Positions 9,070 through 16,585 of a stretch of 64,000 nucleotides of DNA are shown in pieces. Under the pieces are notes generated by a model. The model had not been told where the DNA came from, ran no database searches, and saw only the letters and a list, made by a program, of their open reading frames with translations. How positions within the stretch are numbered: the stretch's first letter is position 1; each line of letters begins with the position of its first letter. The position numbers and the translations under genes were made by a program. Source of the DNA: Seonamhaeicola algicola (GTDB lineage Bacteria; Bacteroidota; Bacteroidia; Flavobacteriales; Flavobacteriaceae); NCBI RefSeq assembly GCF_007997385.1, contig NZ_VOSC01000033.1, positions 62,775 to 126,774 of the forward strand, written 5' to 3'.

Positions 9070-9432
9070 ATGGAAAACGCACCAGTAATTATTGAAAGGT
9101 CTCAAATTGACCTAAACCAAATCGCAAGTCAGATGATTAAACAATTATCTGATAGCATTGCAAACAAACTATTAGAAGGCTTTAAACATATTTTAGAAAG
9201 CCACAACCCCATTAAACCTGAACAGCCAAAAGAGTACTTCTCAATAGAGGAAACTTGTAAAAAGCTTGATGTTTGCAGAACTACTCTACACAATTGGAAC
9301 AAAAAACAAGAACTTGTCCCTGATGCCAAATGTGGCAATAGACCTTTATATTCTAATGTATTAATTGATGAGTATTTAAGCAGAACTACTGACTCATTAG
9401 AGGATTTTGAATTTACTAACACTAAAAACTAA
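9070..9432 (+). CDS. Helix-turn-helix protein, excisionase-like
   Basis: The 120-residue protein has a variable N-terminal part (about 1-55) and then a MerR/excisionase-type helix-turn-helix: YFSIEETCKKLDVCRTTLHNW at about 57-77, followed by a short wing. This form, usually called HTH_17, is frequent in Bacteroidota mobile elements as an excisionase or as a regulator of the replication gene. The next gene starts 5 bp downstream, so the two are almost surely co-transcribed. The role in excision is inferred from family and position only. Confidence 0.8.
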   Translation: MENAPVIIERSQIDLNQIASQMIKQLSDSIANKLLEGFKHILESHNPIKPEQPKEYFSIEETCKKLDVCRTTLHNWNKKQELVPDAKCGNRPLYSNVLIDEYLSRTTDSLEDFEFTNTKN

Positions 9433-9437
9433 ATCCT

Positions 9438-10757
9438 ATGAGAATTTTATTAAATGAATGCCTCATTGACAAAGTCAAAGAATTGGCTACACTAGATAAT
9501 GGTTTCAAATTTAAAGAAGACAAAGCATTATATCTACTAAACTTAATATTATGTGGCACAAATGATGATGATGAATTTGAAGAAACTGGTTGGGTTTCTT
9601 TATGCTCCAATATTTTAAGAGAAATAGTATCTAAAGACCATAACAAGTACCTAGATTTATTTGTAAAACACACAATTATAAGCAAAATCAACTATTGCAA
9701 ACAATGTAATAAGTGTAATCAATTTTATCTTATTCCACATTGGATAGACGATTCTAAGCTAATCGAATATGAAATTACAGATTGGAATTTAAAAAAGAAG
9801 CAAAAATCAAGAATTATGCCTTCCGCTGTAAAAAGATATAAATGTCTTTGGAAATGGTTTGATAGTGATGATTTAACACTAGATGTGGACTCCGCATTGC
9901 AAGAAATAGAAAACCTCCATTTTAACCAAAGAAAAGTATTGGCTATTAAAAATGGTATATCCAACTTCATAAATGGAAACAAATGGTTCATTAGACACAA
10001 TGGAGACAAAAGGCTACACACCAACTTGACCAATATGAAAAGTGAAGTGAGAAAACATCTCAAATTCAAGGGAGAGCCACTTGTCAATATCGACATCAAC
10101 AGCTCCCAAATCTTCTTCTTGTTAGTTCTTCTTGATAAAATCAATAAGAATAAAACTAAAGATATAACAGAGGACATACACATAATCTCGGCACTTCCTC
10201 CTGAAAGCCTTGACCAGAGCGAGTTTCAAAGGTTTAAGAAATTAGTTCTTACAGGGACTTTTTATGAGGTACTTGGCAATAAATTGATTTCAGATTTAGG
10301 TAATTGTGGTATTTACGAAAAATGCAAATACAACCATAAAACAAATAAAGCAAACTACACCCTTTACGATAAACCTAAATCTCTTATGAAACCAGTAGCT
10401 TTTGAAGTTATCTTCTCAAAGAATAACCAATATACAAAAGAGAAAAGTTGGTTTAAAAAAGAGTTTCCAACTATATACTCTATAATTGAAAAAATTAAAG
10501 AGAAGAAGTATCAAAAACTAGCTTTACTATTGCAGAATATAGAAGCTACGGCAATATTAGATAAGTGCATTAAAAGCATTAATAGATTCGACAATAACAT
10601 TCCTTTGTTTACTATACATGATTCTATTATGACGACTGCTGAATATGTTGATATTGTTAAAAACATTATGGAAAAAGAAATTTTCAACTATACTGGCTTT
10701 ACCCCATCTATTTCTATTGAAGTATACCAAAATATTTCATTATCTAATGTTGCTTAA
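9438..10757 (+). CDS. Compact polymerase-like protein with family A (Pol I/T7-like) palm motifs; probable element replication protein
   Basis: I do not recognise a named family for this 439-residue protein, but its C-terminal 250 residues carry the family A nucleic-acid polymerase motifs in order and at plausible spacing. RLHTNLTNM (192-200) mirrors the RLSS..NLQNIP segment of Pol I. VNIDINSSQI (216-225) is motif A with D219. K314-x3-K318-x3-F322-x3-F326 matches the O-helix pattern R-x3-K-x3-F-x3-Y of motif B. FTIHDSI (391-397) is motif C with H394-D395. No 3'-5' or 5' nuclease domain is visible. The first 180 residues are unassigned and include a possible zinc cluster (C87, C90, C93). It follows the HTH gene by 5 bp. 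The likely role is replication or priming of the excised island; an RNA polymerase-like activity is the alternative. Confidence 0.68.
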   Translation: MRILLNECLIDKVKELATLDNGFKFKEDKALYLLNLILCGTNDDDEFEETGWVSLCSNILREIVSKDHNKYLDLFVKHTIISKINYCKQCNKCNQFYLIPHWIDDSKLIEYEITDWNLKKKQKSRIMPSAVKRYKCLWKWFDSDDLTLDVDSALQEIENLHFNQRKVLAIKNGISNFINGNKWFIRHNGDKRLHTNLTNMKSEVRKHLKFKGEPLVNIDINSSQIFFLLVLLDKINKNKTKDITEDIHIISALPPESLDQSEFQRFKKLVLTGTFYEVLGNKLISDLGNCGIYEKCKYNHKTNKANYTLYDKPKSLMKPVAFEVIFSKNNQYTKEKSWFKKEFPTIYSIIEKIKEKKYQKLALLLQNIEATAILDKCIKSINRFDNNIPLFTIHDSIMTTAEYVDIVKNIMEKEIFNYTGFTPSISIEVYQNISLSNVA

Positions 10758-10773
10758 AATAGTAAAGATTAGG

Positions 10774-10796
10774 TTTGCTTTTATAAAGCCTTTTTT
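10774..10796 (+). terminator. Weak terminator-like hairpin after the polymerase-like gene
   Basis: GCTTT, a three-base loop and AAAGC are followed by CC and a run of six T, 20 bp past the stop codon. The stem is short. It lies between two convergent genes. Confidence 0.4.
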
Positions 10797-10835
10797 CACA
10801 ACAATATAAGCAGAGTTTGAAAAAATGCCCCATCA

Positions 10836-11402
10836 CTATTGTAAAACAAATTCTGTTGTGCTTCCTGTATAACTACCATTTATTTGTCCCAAAGCAGTAA
10901 CAAAATTGAAGTTAAAGTTATAATTTCCATCACTCAACTTTGCAATTATTATTCTGCCTTCATTTGCTACAATATCAGATTGGTTAAAAACATTGTTGTA
11001 TGACACAGCCAAATTGTTTTCCATAACATACTGGTTTTTGATATTTGTAGAATTGAAAACCCCATTGCCATCATATTCATAAGTCCCTATAGGAAGTTCA
11101 CTTAAAATTCCATTGTTGTATTGGAATCCAAAGCTAAAAGAGTGTGAAAAGTCATTTGAATAGGTTGTTTCGTTTTGTCCGTTTCCCATTGTTAGAACCT
11201 CTCCTTTGGTTAAAGCAATGGCATATATAGTATTATTATTTAATTCGGTCTTTATGATATAAGCATTCTCCAACTCATAGTTAGTGCCATTAATATTAAA
11301 CGAATTGGTTTGATTTGGTTCATTGTTGCTGTCATCGTTGGATGAACAAGAACAAGCAAAAAGAGTAATAATTAATAGTCGAAAATAGATTGTTGTTTTC
11401 AT
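10836..11402 (-). CDS. Small lipoprotein of unknown function
   Basis: The 188-residue product has a clear lipoprotein signal (hydrophobic stretch then LFACSC at about 14-19), a low-complexity Asn/Asp/Ser linker (SSNDDSNNEPNQTN), and a mature part rich in beta-strand-like sequence with a repeated N-G-T/N pattern. No family is recognised. It is last in a tightly packed set of three minus-strand genes (3 bp after the previous gene). Its position in the island suggests a surface-modifying cargo function such as exclusion of other elements or phages, but nothing in the sequence proves that. Confidence 0.75.
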   Translation of the reverse strand: MKTTIYFRLLIITLFACSCSSNDDSNNEPNQTNSFNINGTNYELENAYIIKTELNNNTIYAIALTKGEVLTMGNGQNETTYSNDFSHSFSFGFQYNNGILSELPIGTYEYDGNGVFNSTNIKNQYVMENNLAVSYNNVFNQSDIVANEGRIIIAKLSDGNYNFNFNFVTALGQINGSYTGSTTEFVLQ

Positions 11403-11405
11403 AAG

Positions 11406-11759
11406 TTATAGGTTAAATTCTTGTTTTAGATATTCTTGTATATTAGGGCTATCTACTCGCTTTAAATAGTTCATTAGTTTTGGAAATATCTTCACTCCTG
11501 TTCTTCCGACTACTGTGTTTTTATCTTTAATCATCTCCGATTTCAAAACAACCTCTAAAGTTTGAGGGTTGTCGAGATATGGTTTTATAAGGCTTTTGAA
11601 AACAGTATTATAATGAGTTCCCCAATTGCATCTTATGAAGTGTCTAAGAATATGCTCCATTTGATATTTAATTTCATTGACAATAACTTCCCTCTCTTTA
11701 ATAGACTTACTATCTAAGGAATTAATTAAAGGCATAAAGTCATTATTTATCAAATCCAT
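11406..11759 (-). CDS. Hypothetical cytoplasmic protein, 117 aa
   Basis: Not recognised. The protein has no signal peptide or membrane segment and looks mostly helical, with many Lys, Asp and Glu. It contains the stretch MEHILRHFIRCNWGTHYNTVF, whose His and Cys residues could be ligands, but no known motif fits. It lies 2 bp downstream of the two-membrane-segment gene and 3 bp upstream of the lipoprotein gene, so the three form one transcription unit. Confidence 0.65.
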   Translation of the reverse strand: MDLINNDFMPLINSLDSKSIKEREVIVNEIKYQMEHILRHFIRCNWGTHYNTVFKSLIKPYLDNPQTLEVVLKSEMIKDKNTVVGRTGVKIFPKLMNYLKRVDSPNIQEYLKQEFNL

Positions 11760-11761
11760 AT

Positions 11762-12175
11762 CTAATTGAATTTTAGCTTAAAATTTTTTGATAAGTAAAC
11801 TATCACAGTCAATATTAAGCCAACTAATAAAACATACTTGAAATCCATAAAAGTAGCTTTAAAGTAATATGAAATTCTATTGGTATAAGGTTTAAAATCT
11901 CCACCAACAAACTTCATATCTCCTATTGTTAAATTGTTACCATCAAAGATGAATCTTGAACCAAAAGGTGTATCGAGATAGATGCTTTCTAAAGGCGTTT
12001 TAGGCGAAACATAATCAACTAGGTTAATCTTTCCTCCAGTATATGTGTTTTCTACATTGGCAACGTATGAGAAGTCCCCAAAATGCTCTATTACAAACAC
12101 CAATATTATACTTAATAATAGTCCAATTATGATTGATTTTGGTATATCTTTATTTATAGTAATTGTTTTTTTCAT
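11762..12175 (-). CDS. Small membrane protein with two transmembrane segments
   Basis: The 137-residue protein has a membrane segment near residues 14-30 (SIIIGLLLSIILVFVIEHF) and another near 112-128 (YVLLVGLILTVIVYL), joined by an about 80-residue loop that is probably periplasmic. The C-terminus is basic. No family is recognised. It is first in the three-gene minus-strand unit and faces the XRE regulator across a 64-bp divergent promoter region. A function at the cell envelope is likely, but its nature is unknown. Confidence 0.7.
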   Translation of the reverse strand: MKKTITINKDIPKSIIIGLLLSIILVFVIEHFGDFSYVANVENTYTGGKINLVDYVSPKTPLESIYLDTPFGSRFIFDGNNLTIGDMKFVGGDFKPYTNRISYYFKATFMDFKYVLLVGLILTVIVYLSKNFKLKFN

Positions 12176-12220
12176 AGTTTTTCACTGTTGACATATACGC
12201 TTACCGAGTACGCTAATATA

Positions 12221-12239
12221 AGAAGTAATATTGACTTCT
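12221..12239. promoter_or_regulatory. Inverted repeat abutting the XRE start codon: probable operator
   Basis: AGAAGT, a seven-base spacer and ACTTCT form a perfect inverted repeat ending one base before the ATG of the XRE gene. The position suggests self-repression by the XRE protein and control of the divergent three-gene unit. Confidence 0.55.
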
Positions 12240-12512
12240 ATGTCAACAGAAGAGCAAAAAACTAACGAGATTGAACTTACTCCCCAACAGCTTAAAATTT
12301 ATAAAAAAGCATTTGGAGAAAGGTTGCAGGAAATCCGATTAAAAAAAGGCATGTCTCAAACTGCTTTAGCTTCTTTAATTGGCTTTGAAAAAACAACTAT
12401 TTCTCGAATTGAAAATGGCAGAACAAATTTTACATTTTCCACAATCGTTAAAATTTGTCTCGCATTGGAAGTTGAAATGAAAGAAGTTTACGATTTCAAA
12501 TTTCTTAAATAA
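12240..12512 (+). CDS. XRE-family helix-turn-helix transcriptional regulator
   Basis: The product is 90 residues from the ATG at 12240; a TTG nine bases upstream is possible but lies inside the inverted repeat. It is a single HTH_3 domain: FGERLQEIRLKKGMSQTALASLIGFEKTTISRIENGRTNFTFSTIVKICLALEV, with the usual recognition helix KTTISRIE. No other domain is present, so it is probably a dimeric repressor of phage or island type. It is divergent from the three small minus-strand genes and lies 355 bp upstream of the defence-like operon, and could control either one. Confidence 0.9.
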   Translation: MSTEEQKTNEIELTPQQLKIYKKAFGERLQEIRLKKGMSQTALASLIGFEKTTISRIENGRTNFTFSTIVKICLALEVEMKEVYDFKFLK

Positions 12513-12867
12513 ATCACAAAAGACCTATATGTCTTAACCCCATTTTTGAGCCTATTTTGGGTTATTTTTTTCCAAAGGCAATCAACTAGTTAAATTTCTT
12601 TATCATCAAAGATGAAAAATCTCAAGTATATTTTTACAGTAAAATAATATGAAATAATGAAGTAAACTCGATTAGGTTACGATTACCACTATATATTTAC
12701 TTTATAACCTAAAAAAGACTTAAATTTTACCAACTTAATCATCAAAAGCTGAAAAGTAGCTCATCCGTAATTCACTTATCCAATAAATTTTCATATTTAA
12801 CAATCATTAGTTTTTATCAGTTTTTCTTAACTCAATAAATATTAAATTTGGTAACACATTAATTACT
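12513..12867. other. 355-bp non-coding gap upstream of the STAND NTPase gene
   Basis: I see no credible gene here. It holds a possible terminator for the XRE gene near 12536-12568 (AACCC pairing with GGGTT, then a T run) and a -7-type element TAAATTTG at 12843-12850. The rest is very AT-rich and could hold operator sites I cannot identify. Confidence 0.6.
12843..12850 (+). promoter_or_regulatory. Candidate -7 element of the NTPase/HEPN operon
   Basis: TAAATTTG fits the Bacteroidota consensus TAnnTTTG and lies 17 bp before the NTPase start codon. No good TTTG -33 element is seen at the usual distance. Confidence 0.42.
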
Positions 12868-15800
12868 ATGTTAACACAAATTGAACAAGCTTTAATCAGA
12901 TGCAATTCTGACAAATATGCAAACCTCTGTCGATTATATTTATCATACAGGTATAACAATGTAATTCCTACAGGGTTTGTTTTGGGAAAAGAAAAATCAA
13001 AAAAAGGAACTCCTGACAATTTTATTCCGATAGAAGATTATTATATTTTTAATGAAGTTACTACTCAAAAAGAAAGACTAAAAAGTAAACTTAAAAAGGA
13101 TATTGAGCATTGTTTTAAACAAGAAGACATACCTAAACAAAAGATTGTCAAAATTATTTTGATGTGTAATAGTGAGGTTAGTGCTTCATTATTTAATGAA
13201 TTATCAGAATATAAAAATACATTTCAAAATTCAACAAAATTGGAGGTCATTGATTTAGCTGACTTTTCCAATCACATACATAGAGATTACCCTTCAATAG
13301 CAAGAGAACTTAATATACCAATTGACACAGGTCAAATTTTAGAAGTCAAATCCTTTATTAATCAATATGAAAAATCAAAATTTGCAACCACGTTATCTAA
13401 TGATTTTTTTAATAGAAAAGAAGATTTAGATGATGGAATTCAGTACCTAAAGGATTCTGATATTCTTTTGATTTCTGGAATTGCTGGAATTGGCAAGACT
13501 AAATTCTCATTGGAGTTATCTAAAAGGTTTAAAGATGAGTTTCCAGAATTTCATTTAAAGTATATCATCAATAATGGTTGTTTGGATATATGGGAGGATT
13601 TAAAAGTTCAATTAATAAAAGATAGAAATTATCTCATAGTTCTTGATGATGCAAATAAACTTAAAGCAAACCTTGAACTAATTCTAAATTTTATTAAAAA
13701 TGAAGAAAGAAAAGGTAAAATTAAATTAATACTTACGGTAAGAAACTATGTCAAGGAATATGTCCAGCAGTTTTTAAAACACTATAAGCATATTGAATTA
13801 AAAGAGTTTGAAAAATCTGAACTGGCACAAATTCTTCAAAGCCCCGATTTTAAGATCACTAATTATTATGTTGATAGGATTTACTCAATTTCTAAGGGTA
13901 ATCCAAGAATAGCTATAATGGCTGCAATTGCAGGTATTAATAAAGAAATTGAAAAGTTAAATAACGCATCTGAAATATATGAAGAGTATTTTTCATCTGT
14001 AAAAGACAATATAGAAACATTTGGAAATGAAAATTTACTCAAAACAGCAGGAATAATATCGCTTTTTAGAGTTATAGATTTTGATAATGAAAGTACTATT
14101 AATGAAATAGAGGAATATTTTGAAATCTCGAAAAATGAGTTAATTGAAAATTTAAGGGCACTATACAAGCTAGAAATCACAAATGAATTTAAAAATGCTT
14201 ACAAAATTGCCGACCAAATACTGGGAGAATATATTTTCTATCTAGTTTTTATTAATGAACAAAAAATACCTTTCTATAAATTACTTAAAGTTTATGTGGA
14301 AAAAAGATTTTTCCCATTAAGTAGAATTTTAGTTCCAATTGTTAGCAATTATGGATTTGAATCAGTTAAAAATCAAATCGTTAAGGATATTAAAACCGTA
14401 TGGAATGAAATTTACAAAGAGGAGGTTGCAATTCGTTTTTTGGATGACTTTTGGTATTACCTTACTACAGAAGCATTGATATATCTCAACAAGTTTGAAC
14501 GTTTAAAATTTCCCAAACAAATAAATGAATACCCTTTTAAAGTCTATGATGAAAACCATTTAAACTCATATAAAGACAAAAGAATTGACATACTAGTCAA
14601 GTTTGAAAACTTTCATGATGACTTCAATCATGCACTAGCTATTTTACATGATTATGGATTGTCAAATGAAACACTTTTCACAAAACTTCTTAAAGTATAT
14701 ACACAAAGTTTTACATACGGTCAATTTAGTTACGAATACAAATACAGAACCCAAATTAACTTATTTGATTTCCTATACTCCAAAATCGATGAGAACCCTT
14801 TATTTTACTCAAGATTAATACTATTTATTGCACCAAGTTATTTAATTGATAGTTATCGATGTACGGTTAATTATGGTAATAAATTTGCTATAAGCATGAA
14901 ACCTATATGTTTAACAGAAGAGCAAAAAAGATTTAGAACTAAGCTTTGGGAATTTATTTTTAACTGTTACAAAAACATCAAAATAAAAAATGAAAGTAGG
15001 AACGCCTTAATTAAGTATGTTTCTAAATTATCTTATCACGATAGAGTAAATGATGTTATTGAGTTTGATATGAATATTTTAATACCATTCATTGAGGACA
15101 ATTTCAACAAAGATGATTATACCGATAATTCTATAGTTGATAGATACACTTCCAAATTGAGACTTTATAAGATTAAATACAAAAAAGGGTTAGAAGATTT
15201 ACACTGTGGAGATTTATATAATACTTTTCTATTATTAAGTGAAGACAAGCTTAAACGCAAAGATTTTAATGGAGATTATGATAAATATGAAGAGTACAAA
15301 GAAAAAGAGGTTGAAAAGTTTATTGCTGATTTTTCATTAAAGGAATATTATAAACTTTTAGACGATATTGATTTTATCTATAAGCAAGAGACTAAAGGAT
15401 TAAGGGGTTATTTTGGTGTAAACCATTCCTTTGAAGCCATTTTAAAATATTTACACAAAAAGGATTTTCATTTATTTCTTAAAGTCTTAAAGAAAACACT
15501 CCAGTATGATTTCTGTAAAGAGATTGCTTTTGGCAGGGTTTTTTCAAAAATTGAATTCGACAATCAAAAAATTAAGGGTTTAAGAAACTTGTTAAAAAGC
15601 AATAGTGTAGGGCAATTATATTTAAATCTCTTTTGGAATGGTTTGTCTGATAACGAGCTGACAGATGAAGACTATCTACTATGCTTAAACTATATAAAAA
15701 GAAATGATGTAAAATATATATGGTTTTTGCCTAATTTTCTTGAAAAGGCTAGTAATGTTTTTAATGATTTTAAAATCAAATTATATGAAATATTTGATAT

Positions 15801-16575
15801 AGTTATTGAGAGAATTAACAATGACAAGGTAAATGTAGAAAAAGACTTTTTCTTATATCTTCATAAAAATCATTTTGAACTGTTTAATAGCAAAATTGAA
15901 CAAATTAAACACTCTTATCTTATTCTTGACGAGAAAGACAGGCATTTTGATTATGACCTAAAGTTGTTAAAGTTAATATTAAATGACTATCCAAGTTTTA
16001 TAACTGATCTACTGAAAAACAGTTATGATTACAAAGATTATTTATCCAGACGAGAATTAAGTCAAAATGATTTTACAAAATTATTGGATTTAAGTAATTA
16101 TGAAGTTGTAATGTATAAGATGTTAGAATACTTTAAAAAGTTTGATAGATTCTCATGGTCAGATGATATTTCAACCGTTTTTAAAGGGAATAATCAAAGG
16201 GAGGAAAATGTACTTAAAGAGTATTTAATCTCATCAAACGATGAATCTAGTATAGCAATGATTTATAATATAGTGGTTAACAAGTACAGAGATAAGAAGT
16301 TTGATTTTTTAAAGCTAATAATTGATAAAAATATAAGCACTTCACAATTTAACAGGCTTGGTTTTTATCCTGAAGGCATGATTTCCACAGGCAGTAGAAT
16401 TCCAAAAATTAGAAATCAAATAACCGAACTACAAAAAGTAATTGATTATTTAAAAAGCTTAAATGATTTAAATCTTTTGGAGTTTGTGAATATTTTAGAT
16501 GAAAAAGTAATTAGGAAGAAATCTGAAATCGAGAGAGAAATCAAGGAAGAATTTATAAGAGACTGGGGGCTTTAA
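12868..16575 (+). CDS. Large STAND-type NTPase with possible N-terminal nuclease-like domain; candidate anti-phage sensor
   Basis: The 1235-residue protein has three parts. Residues about 1-165 contain GTPD (47-50) and NEVTTQK (62-68), a D-x12-E-x-T pattern that recalls a PD-(D/E)XK nuclease core with the Lys replaced or shifted. Residues about 180-450 are a P-loop NTPase: Walker A GIAGIGKT (204-211), Walker B YLIVLDD (255-261), a possible sensor Arg in LTVRNY, and a GNP motif (344-346) like the GxP motif of STAND proteins. The remaining about 780 residues are helix-rich without a recognised domain, as expected for the ligand-sensing repeat arm of STAND defence proteins such as Avs. The HEPN gene follows after 10 bp. 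A role in sensing phage and triggering an effector is inferred, not shown. Confidence 0.78.
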   Translation: MLTQIEQALIRCNSDKYANLCRLYLSYRYNNVIPTGFVLGKEKSKKGTPDNFIPIEDYYIFNEVTTQKERLKSKLKKDIEHCFKQEDIPKQKIVKIILMCNSEVSASLFNELSEYKNTFQNSTKLEVIDLADFSNHIHRDYPSIARELNIPIDTGQILEVKSFINQYEKSKFATTLSNDFFNRKEDLDDGIQYLKDSDILLISGIAGIGKTKFSLELSKRFKDEFPEFHLKYIINNGCLDIWEDLKVQLIKDRNYLIVLDDANKLKANLELILNFIKNEERKGKIKLILTVRNYVKEYVQQFLKHYKHIELKEFEKSELAQILQSPDFKITNYYVDRIYSISKGNPRIAIMAAIAGINKEIEKLNNASEIYEEYFSSVKDNIETFGNENLLKTAGIISLFRVIDFDNESTINEIEEYFEISKNELIENLRALYKLEITNEFKNAYKIADQILGEYIFYLVFINEQKIPFYKLLKVYVEKRFFPLSRILVPIVSNYGFESVKNQIVKDIKTVWNEIYKEEVAIRFLDDFWYYLTTEALIYLNKFERLKFPKQINEYPFKVYDENHLNSYKDKRIDILVKFENFHDDFNHALAILHDYGLSNETLFTKLLKVYTQSFTYGQFSYEYKYRTQINLFDFLYSKIDENPLFYSRLILFIAPSYLIDSYRCTVNYGNKFAISMKPICLTEEQKRFRTKLWEFIFNCYKNIKIKNESRNALIKYVSKLSYHDRVNDVIEFDMNILIPFIEDNFNKDDYTDNSIVDRYTSKLRLYKIKYKKGLEDLHCGDLYNTFLLLSEDKLKRKDFNGDYDKYEEYKEKEVEKFIADFSLKEYYKLLDDIDFIYKQETKGLRGYFGVNHSFEAILKYLHKKDFHLFLKVLKKTLQYDFCKEIAFGRVFSKIEFDNQKIKGLRNLLKSNSVGQLYLNLFWNGLSDNELTDEDYLLCLNYIKRNDVKYIWFLPNFLEKASNVFNDFKIKLYEIFDIVIERINNDKVNVEKDFFLYLHKNHFELFNSKIEQIKHSYLILDEKDRHFDYDLKLLKLILNDYPSFITDLLKNSYDYKDYLSRRELSQNDFTKLLDLSNYEVVMYKMLEYFKKFDRFSWSDDISTVFKGNNQREENVLKEYLISSNDESSIAMIYNIVVNKYRDKKFDFLKLIIDKNISTSQFNRLGFYPEGMISTGSRIPKIRNQITELQKVIDYLKSLNDLNLLEFVNILDEKVIRKKSEIEREIKEEFIRDWGL

Positions 16576-16585
16576 AAAATAATAC

